Shown: piece by piece, positions 56,681-64,000 of the stretch | How positions within the stretch are numbered: the stretch's first letter is position 1 | Layout: the number at the start of each line of letters is the position of its first letter | NCBI GenBank assembly: GCA_943846615.1 | Contig: OX044354.1 | Coordinates: 1,319,001-1,383,000 of the forward strand | DNA: 64,000 nt | Direction of reading: 5' to 3' | Origin: an uncultured Amylibacter sp. | Lineage (GTDB): Bacteria > Pseudomonadota > Alphaproteobacteria > Rhodobacterales > Rhodobacteraceae | Program-made: the position numbers and the translations under genes | Notes under the pieces: model-generated | Told to the model about the DNA's origin: nothing | Seen by the model: only the letters and a program-made list of their open reading frames with translations | Databases searched by the model: none

Positions 56681-57613
56681 TCAACGATCCTTGTTTGCGT
56701 TCTCTTTTATATAGTCGAGCGTTGTTCGAATTCCATCACTTAAGTCGGTTTTAGGTGACCAATTTAAAATTTCTTTTGCTCTAGAAATATCCAGAAAATT
56801 CTTGGGCACATCAAACACACGACCTGGAAAATATTGTGCCGTTATATTGATGCCTTGTGCGTCTCGAATTTGTTGAATGATTTCATTCAGAGACAGCCCA
56901 ACACCGGATCCAATGTTTATGGGGCGCCCATCTAGGTCTGTGTCCAAACATGCCACAAACGCATCGATCACATCCGCGATAAAGATATAGTCCCTCTCGA
57001 TCGATCCATCGCCCCAGATTTCGATTTTCTCTTCGTGAACGGCCTTCGCACAGAAAGTTGTCAAAGCGCCCTGTGCGTTGTTTATGTTCTGCTTGGGCCC
57101 ATAAGGATTTGCGACGCGCAGAGATACAGTTTGCATTTCACCCTGACGCCCAAAAAATCGCAGGTAATTTTCGACGGAGAGCTTCGACATCCCATAAGCC
57201 GCAATCGGATTGGTGGGTTGATCTTCGCGGATTGGAACGGCATTTGTTTCCCCATAAACCGCACCCCCAGAAGAACAAAAAATCGCCTTCTCAACACCAC
57301 TTTCAACAGCCAGCTGGAATAGTTGGGCGGAACCCACTATATTTTCAGATATATCCGCGATAGGTTCGGCGTTTGCCTTCTGCGGGAACTTGGTGGCAGC
57401 CAGGTGGTATAGAACCTGCATGCCTTTAATCGCGCCAGCTACGACATCGGAAACTAAAAAACTGCCTGAGATGTAATTCAATTTTTGATGTTCTATCTCT
57501 GGCGCTACGATATCCAAAACAGAAACCGTGTGACCTTGGCTAAGCAATCGTTCGATCAGGTGTTTGCCGATAAAACCGCCGCCGCCTGTTACCAAAATCC
57601 GTTTAGGTTGCAT
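56681..57613 (-). CDS. NAD-dependent epimerase/dehydratase (extended SDR)
   Basis: 310 residues: cofactor loop 'TGGGGFIGKHL', 'FCSSGGAVYGE' with the catalytic Ser, and Tyr-x3-Lys in 'YGMSKLSVENY'. 'RVANPYGPKQNINNAQGALTTF' and 'SIERDYIFIADVIDAFVACL' resemble UDP-glucose/UDP-GlcNAc 4-epimerases. Product not determinable. It overlaps the glycosyltransferase fusion by one base and is followed by the sulfotransferase-like gene after one base. Confidence 0.87.
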   Translation of the reverse strand: MQPKRILVTGGGGFIGKHLIERLLSQGHTVSVLDIVAPEIEHQKLNYISGSFLVSDVVAGAIKGMQVLYHLAATKFPQKANAEPIADISENIVGSAQLFQLAVESGVEKAIFCSSGGAVYGETNAVPIREDQPTNPIAAYGMSKLSVENYLRFFGRQGEMQTVSLRVANPYGPKQNINNAQGALTTFCAKAVHEEKIEIWGDGSIERDYIFIADVIDAFVACLDTDLDGRPINIGSGVGLSLNEIIQQIRDAQGINITAQYFPGRVFDVPKNFLDISRAKEILNWSPKTDLSDGIRTTLDYIKENANKDR

Positions 57614-59859
57614 TACTTTGATCCATCACTTTCGATGACATCAGTGTAGACCGCATCATAGTTCTGTTGCAAAAGCCCAGTATCGAACTTTTGCAACGCA
57701 AAAGGAACATTCCTTTTAAGTATATTATATGCTTTTCGATCTACCGCAAGTTTAGCAATAATGTCGGCTAATTGCTGAACTGGGATTTCCCAATCCGTTA
57801 AATCCACTATTTCACCCGCCATGCCTTGTTCACTGTTCAGCATGTATGGAATTTCACCGACCGATGTCGCTAAGAATGGTTGTCCAGCTATCAAACAATC
57901 GATTAAAACCAAGGGAAAGCTCTCGCCCTGGAAGCGTGATGGTAAGAAGCCCAGATCAGAGGCCGCGAAATAGCCACGAATATTACTTTGGAAACCCTCT
58001 AGGTAAATAAAGTCGGGGGTGCCCTGATCGGTTAAGCGATCGAATTCAGGGCCTTCGCCGATAAGGATCAAACGAATGTCTGCCCCAGATTCTGCACGGG
58101 CCCGTTTGACGGCTTCTATGCCCTCAGACCAACCCTTAAAATCGAATGCGCGACTGACGTTTGTGAGGACGAATGCATCATCAGGGATATCCAGACGGGT
58201 ACGGTCAAATGGTTCGAATTCGAATTCCACCAAGGCGTTGTCGATCCGTGGAACATCTTCTTTGCTGATTAGTCCGCTTTCCAATAATGCACCAAGATTT
58301 TTTTCCGCAGTGTAAACCAGACGGCTCGTTCGTTCGACCAAACGGGGCAAAATAGTTTTTCGATATTCGGCATCTATCGTTTCGTACATACCGTGTAATG
58401 ACACGACGGTTTTCGCGGCTGTATCGGTCGACAAGACGTCCAGAATGGTATTGTCCACCCATGCATTGTGGGAATGAATAATGCCAATATCAAAATGTTC
58501 TACAATGCGGGACAAATCGGCAAAATTTGAAATCACTGGAATATCCGCCCGCAGCATGTTGCGGATTTCGGGAACTTCCTCTTCACGCCCGCAATCGAGG
58601 AAGGTCACGTTATATCCGTAATCTTTCATCAAATTTGCCAGCTGAATTGGGAAGGTTTCACCCCCACCCGCACAAAACGCAAAGCCGGCCATCAACAAGT
58701 TTGGTTTGCGCTTTTTGCTTTCTTTCAAAATACCTTTTAGATCATAGGTTTTCTTAAACGCTGCTGAGGCGTAGGTTTTTCGATTTTGTTTCCAATGCGT
58801 GATCAAGTTCTGTTCTTGGTGCGCGAAAATCGCTGGATCGACAGTATACGTCCGGTTGATAAACCGCGCGATGGTTTCGTGTTCCTGATAAAAGGAATCC
58901 TTACTGTAGGATGTCACGGATGTGTTTGCGTCATGAATACGGTAATAATTACGCGCGTCAGGCGAGTAGGCAATCATGCCGCCGCGAATAACATTCAGAT
59001 AGAACAGCCAATCGCCGCAGGTTTTCATTTTTGTCCAATCAGCCGCACCCAGAGCATCCAAAGCTTCAAATTTACGAAACACTGCGGAACTGGCATTGGG
59101 GATGATGTTTTTCACGCCAAATGCGGATTTCACAATATCCGGCGCTGTTTCAACAAAACTGTGGCCCCAGCGATCTGGACCCAAGTCTTGGAGGTATTCC
59201 TCCATCGACCAAATTTTAGTATCGCCTGCGCCATTCATAAAATCGGTTTTTGCATAGGAAATCTGAACCGCCGGATTGCCGAAGAAGGGAATCAAGGTTT
59301 CAAGGAAGTTTTCTGAGCACCAATCGTCACTCTCGGCCATCCAGATCAGTGATCCTCGCGCCATCGCGATACCTTTGCGCCACTGGAAAAAGACGCCTCC
59401 TGAATTTTGCTCGTTGAAAACAACGTGTGTGTTTTCGGGATAGCGGTTGGCGAAACTCTGCAATATTTCGCGGCTGGCATCGCTGGAACAATCGTCCATT
59501 AAAATGACTTCGAAGTTTTTGTAAGTTTGCGCATAGATACTCTCTAGGCGCTCCACGAGATAATCAGCATGGTTGAAATTTGGAACAATGATTGTAACCA
59601 ACGGCTCTTCTTCATTCACTGCCTTTGGTAGTTGAAAGTCAAATTTAAACAATTTCTCTTGGTTTGCTATTTGCGACGCCAAGGGTGGTACATCGGTATT
59701 CCATGTCCCGCGGTTAATTTTTCGCAAATGAGGCTCAAGGGTGCCGCGCAAACTATTCGCTGCTTTCGGGCTAATCGATTTGACGGCACGATATCCCCAC
59801 CGACCAATTTCGTTAAGACGCGCAACGTTTGCGGATTTGGTGAAACGTCGAGTTGTCAT
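57613..59859 (-). CDS. Two-domain glycosyltransferase (GT2 - GT4 fusion)
   Basis: 748 residues. The GT2 part (about 85-340) starts 'PLVTIIVPNFNHADYLVERLESIYAQTYKNFEVILMDDCSSD' and has 'WMAESDDWC' as DxD region. The GT4 part (about 385-740) starts 'LLMAGFAFCAGGGETFPIQLANLM', with 'IGEGPEFDRLTDQG' and the donor-binding 'SRFQGESFPLVLIDCLIAGQPFLATSVGEIP'. One protein could add two successive sugars. The stop of the upstream sulfotransferase-like gene overlaps its ATG by four bases. Confidence 0.88.
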   Translation of the reverse strand: MTTRRFTKSANVARLNEIGRWGYRAVKSISPKAANSLRGTLEPHLRKINRGTWNTDVPPLASQIANQEKLFKFDFQLPKAVNEEEPLVTIIVPNFNHADYLVERLESIYAQTYKNFEVILMDDCSSDASREILQSFANRYPENTHVVFNEQNSGGVFFQWRKGIAMARGSLIWMAESDDWCSENFLETLIPFFGNPAVQISYAKTDFMNGAGDTKIWSMEEYLQDLGPDRWGHSFVETAPDIVKSAFGVKNIIPNASSAVFRKFEALDALGAADWTKMKTCGDWLFYLNVIRGGMIAYSPDARNYYRIHDANTSVTSYSKDSFYQEHETIARFINRTYTVDPAIFAHQEQNLITHWKQNRKTYASAAFKKTYDLKGILKESKKRKPNLLMAGFAFCAGGGETFPIQLANLMKDYGYNVTFLDCGREEEVPEIRNMLRADIPVISNFADLSRIVEHFDIGIIHSHNAWVDNTILDVLSTDTAAKTVVSLHGMYETIDAEYRKTILPRLVERTSRLVYTAEKNLGALLESGLISKEDVPRIDNALVEFEFEPFDRTRLDIPDDAFVLTNVSRAFDFKGWSEGIEAVKRARAESGADIRLILIGEGPEFDRLTDQGTPDFIYLEGFQSNIRGYFAASDLGFLPSRFQGESFPLVLIDCLIAGQPFLATSVGEIPYMLNSEQGMAGEIVDLTDWEIPVQQLADIIAKLAVDRKAYNILKRNVPFALQKFDTGLLQQNYDAVYTDVIESDGSK

Positions 59860-60944
59860 TTTTGTAATTTTACTAATTCGTTAGTTAATAAATGATTATC
59901 GCGCGTAAGACTTTCAACCTTTTGCTTTAGCTCAACGATGTTCTTTTCTGCATCGTTCGCTTTGTCCAGCTCTGCCGATTTACCTTGTACAAGTTGATCA
60001 AGGTAAAGAGTGCGGCGATATTCATTGCGCCAGCGCAAACTGATGCGCTGTAGCGCCGGCAACAGAATAGGGCCCAACAAATCAGCCGCATCAATAGCAC
60101 CAACGTTTGCAAAGACATCATCGATCTGTTTTTGTTTTGGTCGATCAGTTCCATAGAGCTTTAGGAAACGTTCAAAAAGCTCACCCGCTTGTGGTAATAC
60201 GGCGTCGATCTCTGCTTTCTGCTCTGGGGGAACCGTGCTGCGGTACATTTGTGGATCGAAAAATTCATTTGCGAATTCAGCAAAATCATCACAGTTCACA
60301 TCCAGAAATTTCGCTACTTGGTTGCCAACCTTCAAAGGGGATCGAAGCAAATCCTTGTGCCAGACAAGCTGTGTGTTTTGTTCATCATATTGCGCAAAAG
60401 AGGTTTGGATATAAGTCATCCATAAGATAGCTCCTTCGCGGATGTCTTTGCCGAATTCATAAAAAATAGGGTTATTTTGACTGCGTAAAAACTGCGAAAC
60501 CGCGGCTTCGTAGGGGCTGCGCAGAATGTGAACGTACTTCACACTACCTTGCTCGTAACCGCAGTGTTCAAAAACGCGCAACCAAAATGGTAACACCATA
60601 CAAACCCGCGGATCTTTGATCAAAGCCAGAGGAACATCGTGGAATGTCGTGTTTATAAACTCTACGGCGTCTTGAAAGATATCCTCTAGTTCAACATTTG
60701 CCGCCGAAGTCGCGTAGTCGAAACACGGGGCATCCCAAGTTGACCCTAGACGTTCTAGCAAGATGTCATTCAGTACAATCAGACGCGGGTGTTCGAAAAA
60801 ACCCTTTTGATTTTCAGTATTTGCATAGGTTTCATCGATTTTGGTATCCGCACCCAGTGCGGCAATTGACGCGGTCAGCATTGAGGTGCCGGATCGGTGC
60901 GCGCCCAAACATACAACAAGTTTTTTATCAAATTTCGACGCCAT
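59856..60944 (-). CDS. Sulfotransferase family protein with C-terminal coiled coil
   Basis: About 362 residues. 'VVCLGAHRSGTSMLTASIAALGAD' is a sulfotransferase-type P-loop, 'PFWLRVFEHCGYEQGSVKYVHILRSPYEAAVSQFLRSQN' holds the 3'-phosphate site. The last 60 residues are heptad-like ('NIVELKQKVESLTRDNHLLTNELVKL'), suggesting oligomerisation. First gene of the operon that runs to 55585. A GTG at 60950 gives two more residues; the ATG at 60944 is preferred with AGGG upstream. Confidence 0.78.
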   Translation of the reverse strand: MASKFDKKLVVCLGAHRSGTSMLTASIAALGADTKIDETYANTENQKGFFEHPRLIVLNDILLERLGSTWDAPCFDYATSAANVELEDIFQDAVEFINTTFHDVPLALIKDPRVCMVLPFWLRVFEHCGYEQGSVKYVHILRSPYEAAVSQFLRSQNNPIFYEFGKDIREGAILWMTYIQTSFAQYDEQNTQLVWHKDLLRSPLKVGNQVAKFLDVNCDDFAEFANEFFDPQMYRSTVPPEQKAEIDAVLPQAGELFERFLKLYGTDRPKQKQIDDVFANVGAIDAADLLGPILLPALQRISLRWRNEYRRTLYLDQLVQGKSAELDKANDAEKNIVELKQKVESLTRDNHLLTNELVKLQK

Positions 60945-61026
60945 AAACACCCTATTTAGTTGCCAAAATTTTGAAGCACTGATGCAGTATTTAAAGTCGC
61001 CAGCATCAGTGTCAAGGTTCTAGGTA

Positions 61027-62229
61027 TTACGGCATTTGGCGCAAAGCGCCGTAATACATAATAAAGAAATCATCCGCGTCCAGCACCGTGCCTGGATCAA
61101 CTCTTGCAAACGCAACCCAGTTGTGAGAACCGCCAGTTGCATCAGCATCATAATAAATGACTCCGTTGTTTGGATTATACAGAATGTAGTCATCTGCATC
61201 AGCTGCGCCAGTACCCGCAATCCGAAGATTAGTGGCATCCAACGCTCCGCCGCCCAACGACCCGAAAACATTCGCGCCGAGAATGATGGTGTCTTCGTTT
61301 GTGTCGAAGTCAGTAATTGTAACAATATTCGTCGCTGACAAGGCTGAGTCGAAGATAAAGTTATCCGCACCAGCACCGCCCGTCAAAATATCATGCCCCC
61401 CACGACCCTTGATGTCATTATCACCACTGTTACCATTGATTACATTTCTCAATAAGTTTCTAAATGCGTCGATGTTCGCTGTACCAGCCAGATCAATACG
61501 CTCGATCGCGCCTTTGAACTTTGCAGTATTAGAAAAGTTGACAGTGACAGTTGAGATGACGCGGTCATAACCGCCCGATCCAGCCAGAGATTCATCAACT
61601 AAGTCATTCACCTGATCAACGACGTATGTATCGTTACCGCCGAGGCCGCGCATTTTGTCGTTACCGCCCTGACCGTTCAAGACATTATTGCCTTTATTGC
61701 CTGTCAAAATATTACTTAGGACATTCCCAATAGCATTAATGTTCGCTGCTCTCTTAAGAGAGATTACTTCAATACTGCCCGTGTAATTAGCACTCGCCAA
61801 ATTAACCGTTACATAAGTGCGGATAATATCAAAGCCTACGGCGTTTGTACCCTCGATTACTTGGTCGCCAGCATTGTCCAAGACATAAATATCATGCCCC
61901 AGGCCGCCAACAAGAACATCTGCTCCGCCTTTACCATCCAACAAATCATTGCCGTCGTTGCCATGCAAAATATTAGCCACTTCATTGCCGTACAACACAT
62001 CGTTCCCGGAACCAGCATAGGCGTTTTCAATTACTGTCCCGAAGAAAATGACAAAGTTGCCAATAACGGTAGAAACACCACCCGAGGCAAGGTTGATTTC
62101 TTGGTCTTCTGTGTCCTCTGCAAAATCAAACGTATCAATTCCACCGTCGTCAATAATTGTCGCAGACATCGGCCCGGTTGGCGCGTCGTATGCCAATAAC
62201 GCAGCGAAGTCCGCACCGAACTGCGTCAA
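61027..62229 (-). CDS. RTX calcium-binding protein, serralysin C-terminal type, start probably disrupted
   Basis: About 400 residues. An opening 'TIIDDGGIDTFDFAEDTEDQEINLASGG' and 'FGTVIENAYAGSGNDVLYGN' match the region after the catalytic domain of serralysins; no HExxHxxGxxH protease motif is present. Three groups of GGxGxD-type repeats bind calcium in a beta-roll, and the end ('PGTVLDADDFFI') fits a type I secretion signal. TTG at 62229 is the first in-frame start, but the frame stays open and protein-like to 62271. An ATG at 62261 with a strong GGGGAGAG site is one base out of frame, pointing to a one-base loss near the start. Confidence 0.75.
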   Translation of the reverse strand: MTQFGADFAALLAYDAPTGPMSATIIDDGGIDTFDFAEDTEDQEINLASGGVSTVIGNFVIFFGTVIENAYAGSGNDVLYGNEVANILHGNDGNDLLDGKGGADVLVGGLGHDIYVLDNAGDQVIEGTNAVGFDIIRTYVTVNLASANYTGSIEVISLKRAANINAIGNVLSNILTGNKGNNVLNGQGGNDKMRGLGGNDTYVVDQVNDLVDESLAGSGGYDRVISTVTVNFSNTAKFKGAIERIDLAGTANIDAFRNLLRNVINGNSGDNDIKGRGGHDILTGGAGADNFIFDSALSATNIVTITDFDTNEDTIILGANVFGSLGGGALDATNLRIAGTGAADADDYILYNPNNGVIYYDADATGGSHNWVAFARVDPGTVLDADDFFIMYYGALRQMP

Positions 62230-62314
62230 AGATGCAGCGCTGTGATGGTCTTTCCAATCATAACTCTCCCCTTAACTTACATTTACATCGGCATTTTGTT
62301 GAATATTTCCACGT

Positions 62315-63460
62315 TTAGGCGGGATTCATTTTATCAAACAACTTCCCCAACAAGCCTATGTAAACCTGTGCCGTGATTGTATCATCAAACCGATTTTCCG
62401 CCAATTTGCGCGCATTTTGGCCCATTGCGGCCAATTCATCGGCGGGCATTTCAACCACACGCAACATGCAATCTGTCAGGTTTTTCACGTTCTTTGCATC
62501 ACACAGGAACCCTGTTTCGCCATCGACCAGTGTTTCGCGGCACCCTGGGGTATCGGTCGTGATAATCAAACGTCCCGTTGCGTTCGAATCCAACAAAATG
62601 CGCGGCATGCCTTCTTGGTAATAGGATGGCAAAACAACGCAATGGGCGGAGGCAATGAATGGGCGCACATCGTTGGTTTCTCCCAAGAACTTTACATCAC
62701 CTTGGGCGATCCATGTATCCAATTCGGACCGTGAAATTCCTTCGGGGTGGGTTTCTGCCAGCTTGCCCAAAACATGAAACTCTGTGTCGGGATGGCGTTT
62801 GTGAATGACACGGGCGGCGGCGGCAAATTCGCCGATGCCTTTGCTGTGTAACAGGCGGGCGCAAAACAGGAATACGCGCGGTGTTGGCGCGGGAATTGGG
62901 TGTTGGGCGAATGTTGTGATATTCACACCTTCACCATCCAAAACATGGGTGCGATCCGCGTTCAACAGGCCCTTGTCGATAAAAACTTGCTGGTTTTCGA
63001 CGTTTGAAAACAGCGCCATGTGAATATCGCGAAATGCAAAACGATACAGAACCGTGGCTAGTTTTTGCAACCAATTATCCGCGGCAAACGCATTGCCCAG
63101 CCCAGGGATCACCGCAATAAACGGAATACCAAACGCCCGCGCCGCAATCGCGCCATAGATGTTGTTTTTGATGGTGTATCCAATGATTACATCGGGTTTT
63201 GATTTTTTGAACTGGGCCTTAAATCGGCGCATCAACAGGTAATCGCGTATCGGCGACAACCCGTTGCGATCCATTTCAATGTGTATGAATTCACACCCAC
63301 GCGCCGACAGATCATCGCTGTGCACATCATGGGGTGTCAGGATGGTTACGCGGCATCCCTGTGCCAGCAATGTATCAATTACCGTGCCGCGAAAATGCGC
63401 CAAACACCATGACGTGTTGGCGGTGATTAAAACATGTCGGCCGTACAAATTATTGGTCAT
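62315..63460 (-). CDS. Glycosyltransferase family 4 (GT-B)
   Basis: A 381-residue retaining GT4 enzyme. 'GYTIKNNIYGAIAARAFGIPFIAVIPGLGNAF' in the N-terminal lobe, 'FLFCARLLHSKGIGEFAAAARVI' at the lobe junction, and 'VVLPSYYQEGMPRILLDSNATGRLIITTDTPGCRE' with the E-x7-E donor motif. It resembles PglA/WbpX-like N,N'-diacetylbacillosaminyl-type transferases. Donor unknown. It is 16 bases after the partial GT2 gene. Confidence 0.9.
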   Translation of the reverse strand: MTNNLYGRHVLITANTSWCLAHFRGTVIDTLLAQGCRVTILTPHDVHSDDLSARGCEFIHIEMDRNGLSPIRDYLLMRRFKAQFKKSKPDVIIGYTIKNNIYGAIAARAFGIPFIAVIPGLGNAFAADNWLQKLATVLYRFAFRDIHMALFSNVENQQVFIDKGLLNADRTHVLDGEGVNITTFAQHPIPAPTPRVFLFCARLLHSKGIGEFAAAARVIHKRHPDTEFHVLGKLAETHPEGISRSELDTWIAQGDVKFLGETNDVRPFIASAHCVVLPSYYQEGMPRILLDSNATGRLIITTDTPGCRETLVDGETGFLCDAKNVKNLTDCMLRVVEMPADELAAMGQNARKLAENRFDDTITAQVYIGLLGKLFDKMNPA

Positions 63461-63476
63461 CTGGGTTCCATCGCGA

Positions 63477-64000
63477 TCATGATTTCAGCAATGCCAGACA
63501 CATGAACAGGGTGTCAACGCGGCGTTGGCGTCGAATACCACCACGCAGCAATTGAAGGATCGGGATAAGTTTCCAGCCCCCAGAGGCCGCACGCTTAACC
63601 AAAGTCAACGCGCGTTGACTTTCTGATGTCAGCGCATGTTCGATCTGCGACAACGCGTCGATATTATCGCGAAGGCGTTGCTGATACGGGCCCATCATCG
63701 CAGACATATTCCGCCGCTTACGCGCCATACCACTGGCGGCACCCACAATATTTTTATCATGCTGGCGGTATAAAACGGATGGGCGCGGGTCGACGAAATG
63801 CGTACCACCAACACCCGTTGTCACCAGCAACGCCCACCAATCATGAAATTTAATCGCCACATCCAACGGCAAGTTGACTACGGCATCTACAGCGAGTGAA
63901 TTCAAAACCACCGAATTCCCGACAGTGCAGTTTTCCACCAACAGGTTTGCGAAGTTTACGGGAAATTTCGGTGCAGGCGTTTGCGATAAAACATTCAGGT
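63477..64000 (-). CDS. Glycosyltransferase family 2, C-terminal part (runs off the window)
   Basis: The C-terminal 174 codons or so; the frame stays open to base 64000. 'NCTVGNSVVLNSLAV' and 'VAIKFHDWWALLVTTGVGG' followed by 'VLYRQHDKNIVGA' are typical of the acceptor side of GT2 enzymes of the rhamnosyl/galactosyl type (the DWW segment and RQH are near-invariant there). The catalytic DxD portion lies outside the window. Confidence 0.85.
   Translation of the reverse strand, partial: LNVLSQTPAPKFPVNFANLLVENCTVGNSVVLNSLAVDAVVNLPLDVAIKFHDWWALLVTTGVGGTHFVDPRPSVLYRQHDKNIVGAASGMARKRRNMSAMMGPYQQRLRDNIDALSQIEHALTSESQRALTLVKRAASGGWKLIPILQLLRGGIRRQRRVDTLFMCLALLKS

Noticed and set aside
62229..62261. 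Eleven-codon ORF from ATG 62261 as a leader peptide
   Set aside because: Better explained as the original RTX start knocked out of frame by one base, because the RTX frame remains protein-like across it.

Overview
The window looks like chromosomal DNA of an alphaproteobacterium, most likely a roseobacter-group member of the Rhodobacterales with moderate GC. This rests on the dnaA/dnaN/recF/gyrB block, the rpsT - mutM - ubiE - ubiB neighbourhood, clustered GANTC (CcrM-type) sites near a perfect DnaA box, and many alphaproteobacterial household families. The genus is not determined. There are no tRNA or rRNA genes, no CRISPR array and no recognisable transposase.

Layout. 1-5 kb: yaaA (partial), recQ, a membrane ClpP-like protein, rsmD and a ferredoxin-reductase-like flavoprotein on the minus strand. 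5-8.2 kb: a peroxiredoxin facing a four-gene operon with ATGA-type overlaps (ridA-like, glycerophosphodiesterase, GNAT protein, phhB-like). 8.3-11.3 kb: the two inner-membrane parts of a type I secretion system. 11.5-19.5 kb: mlaA-mlaC, PBP1A, glnK-amtB with a strong terminator, a class II aldolase, a sterol-desaturase relative and a membrane cNMP-binding-like protein. 19.6-23.4 kb: DUF533 protein, an ArsR/SRPBCC/YCII regulatory module, an SDR and a luciferase-like monooxygenase. 23.4-33.7 kb: the replication block gyrB ... recF-dnaN ... dnaA, interrupted by accessory genes, then a rhodanese gene and a candidate origin region before rpsT. 34-38.6 kb: mutM (TTG start), ubiE-ubiB and a small kinase.

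38.6-64 kb is a surface-glycan island with gene blocks on alternating strands. It holds what looks like a complete pseudaminic-acid-type nonulosonate route: a CapE/FnlA-like inverting 4,6-dehydratase in the PseB role, PseC, a PseG-PseH fusion, PseI and an SpsF-like cytidylyltransferase in the PseF role. With it come a Wzx-type flippase, an unassigned GT-B-like protein and a GT-C-like membrane protein. PseI is co-oriented with a methyltransferase and with a metallo-beta-lactamase-fold protein that resembles the catalytic part of CMP-Neu5Ac hydroxylase but lacks the Rieske domain. An OpgB-like phosphoglycerol transferase lies just upstream. Then follow ABC capsule export genes (kpsT, kpsE and a divergent kpsM), a tight operon of two sulfotransferase-like proteins, an epimerase and a GT2-GT4 fusion, an RTX protein with a damaged-looking start, and two more glycosyltransferases, the last cut by the window edge.

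The most unusual element is the PseI - methyltransferase - CMAH-like set, which by inference could tailor a nonulosonic acid in an undescribed way. The next most useful observations are the probable one-base lesion at the RTX start, the candidate oriC and the fused PseG-PseH enzyme. All functional calls come from reading motifs and remembered family sequences; no database search was run.
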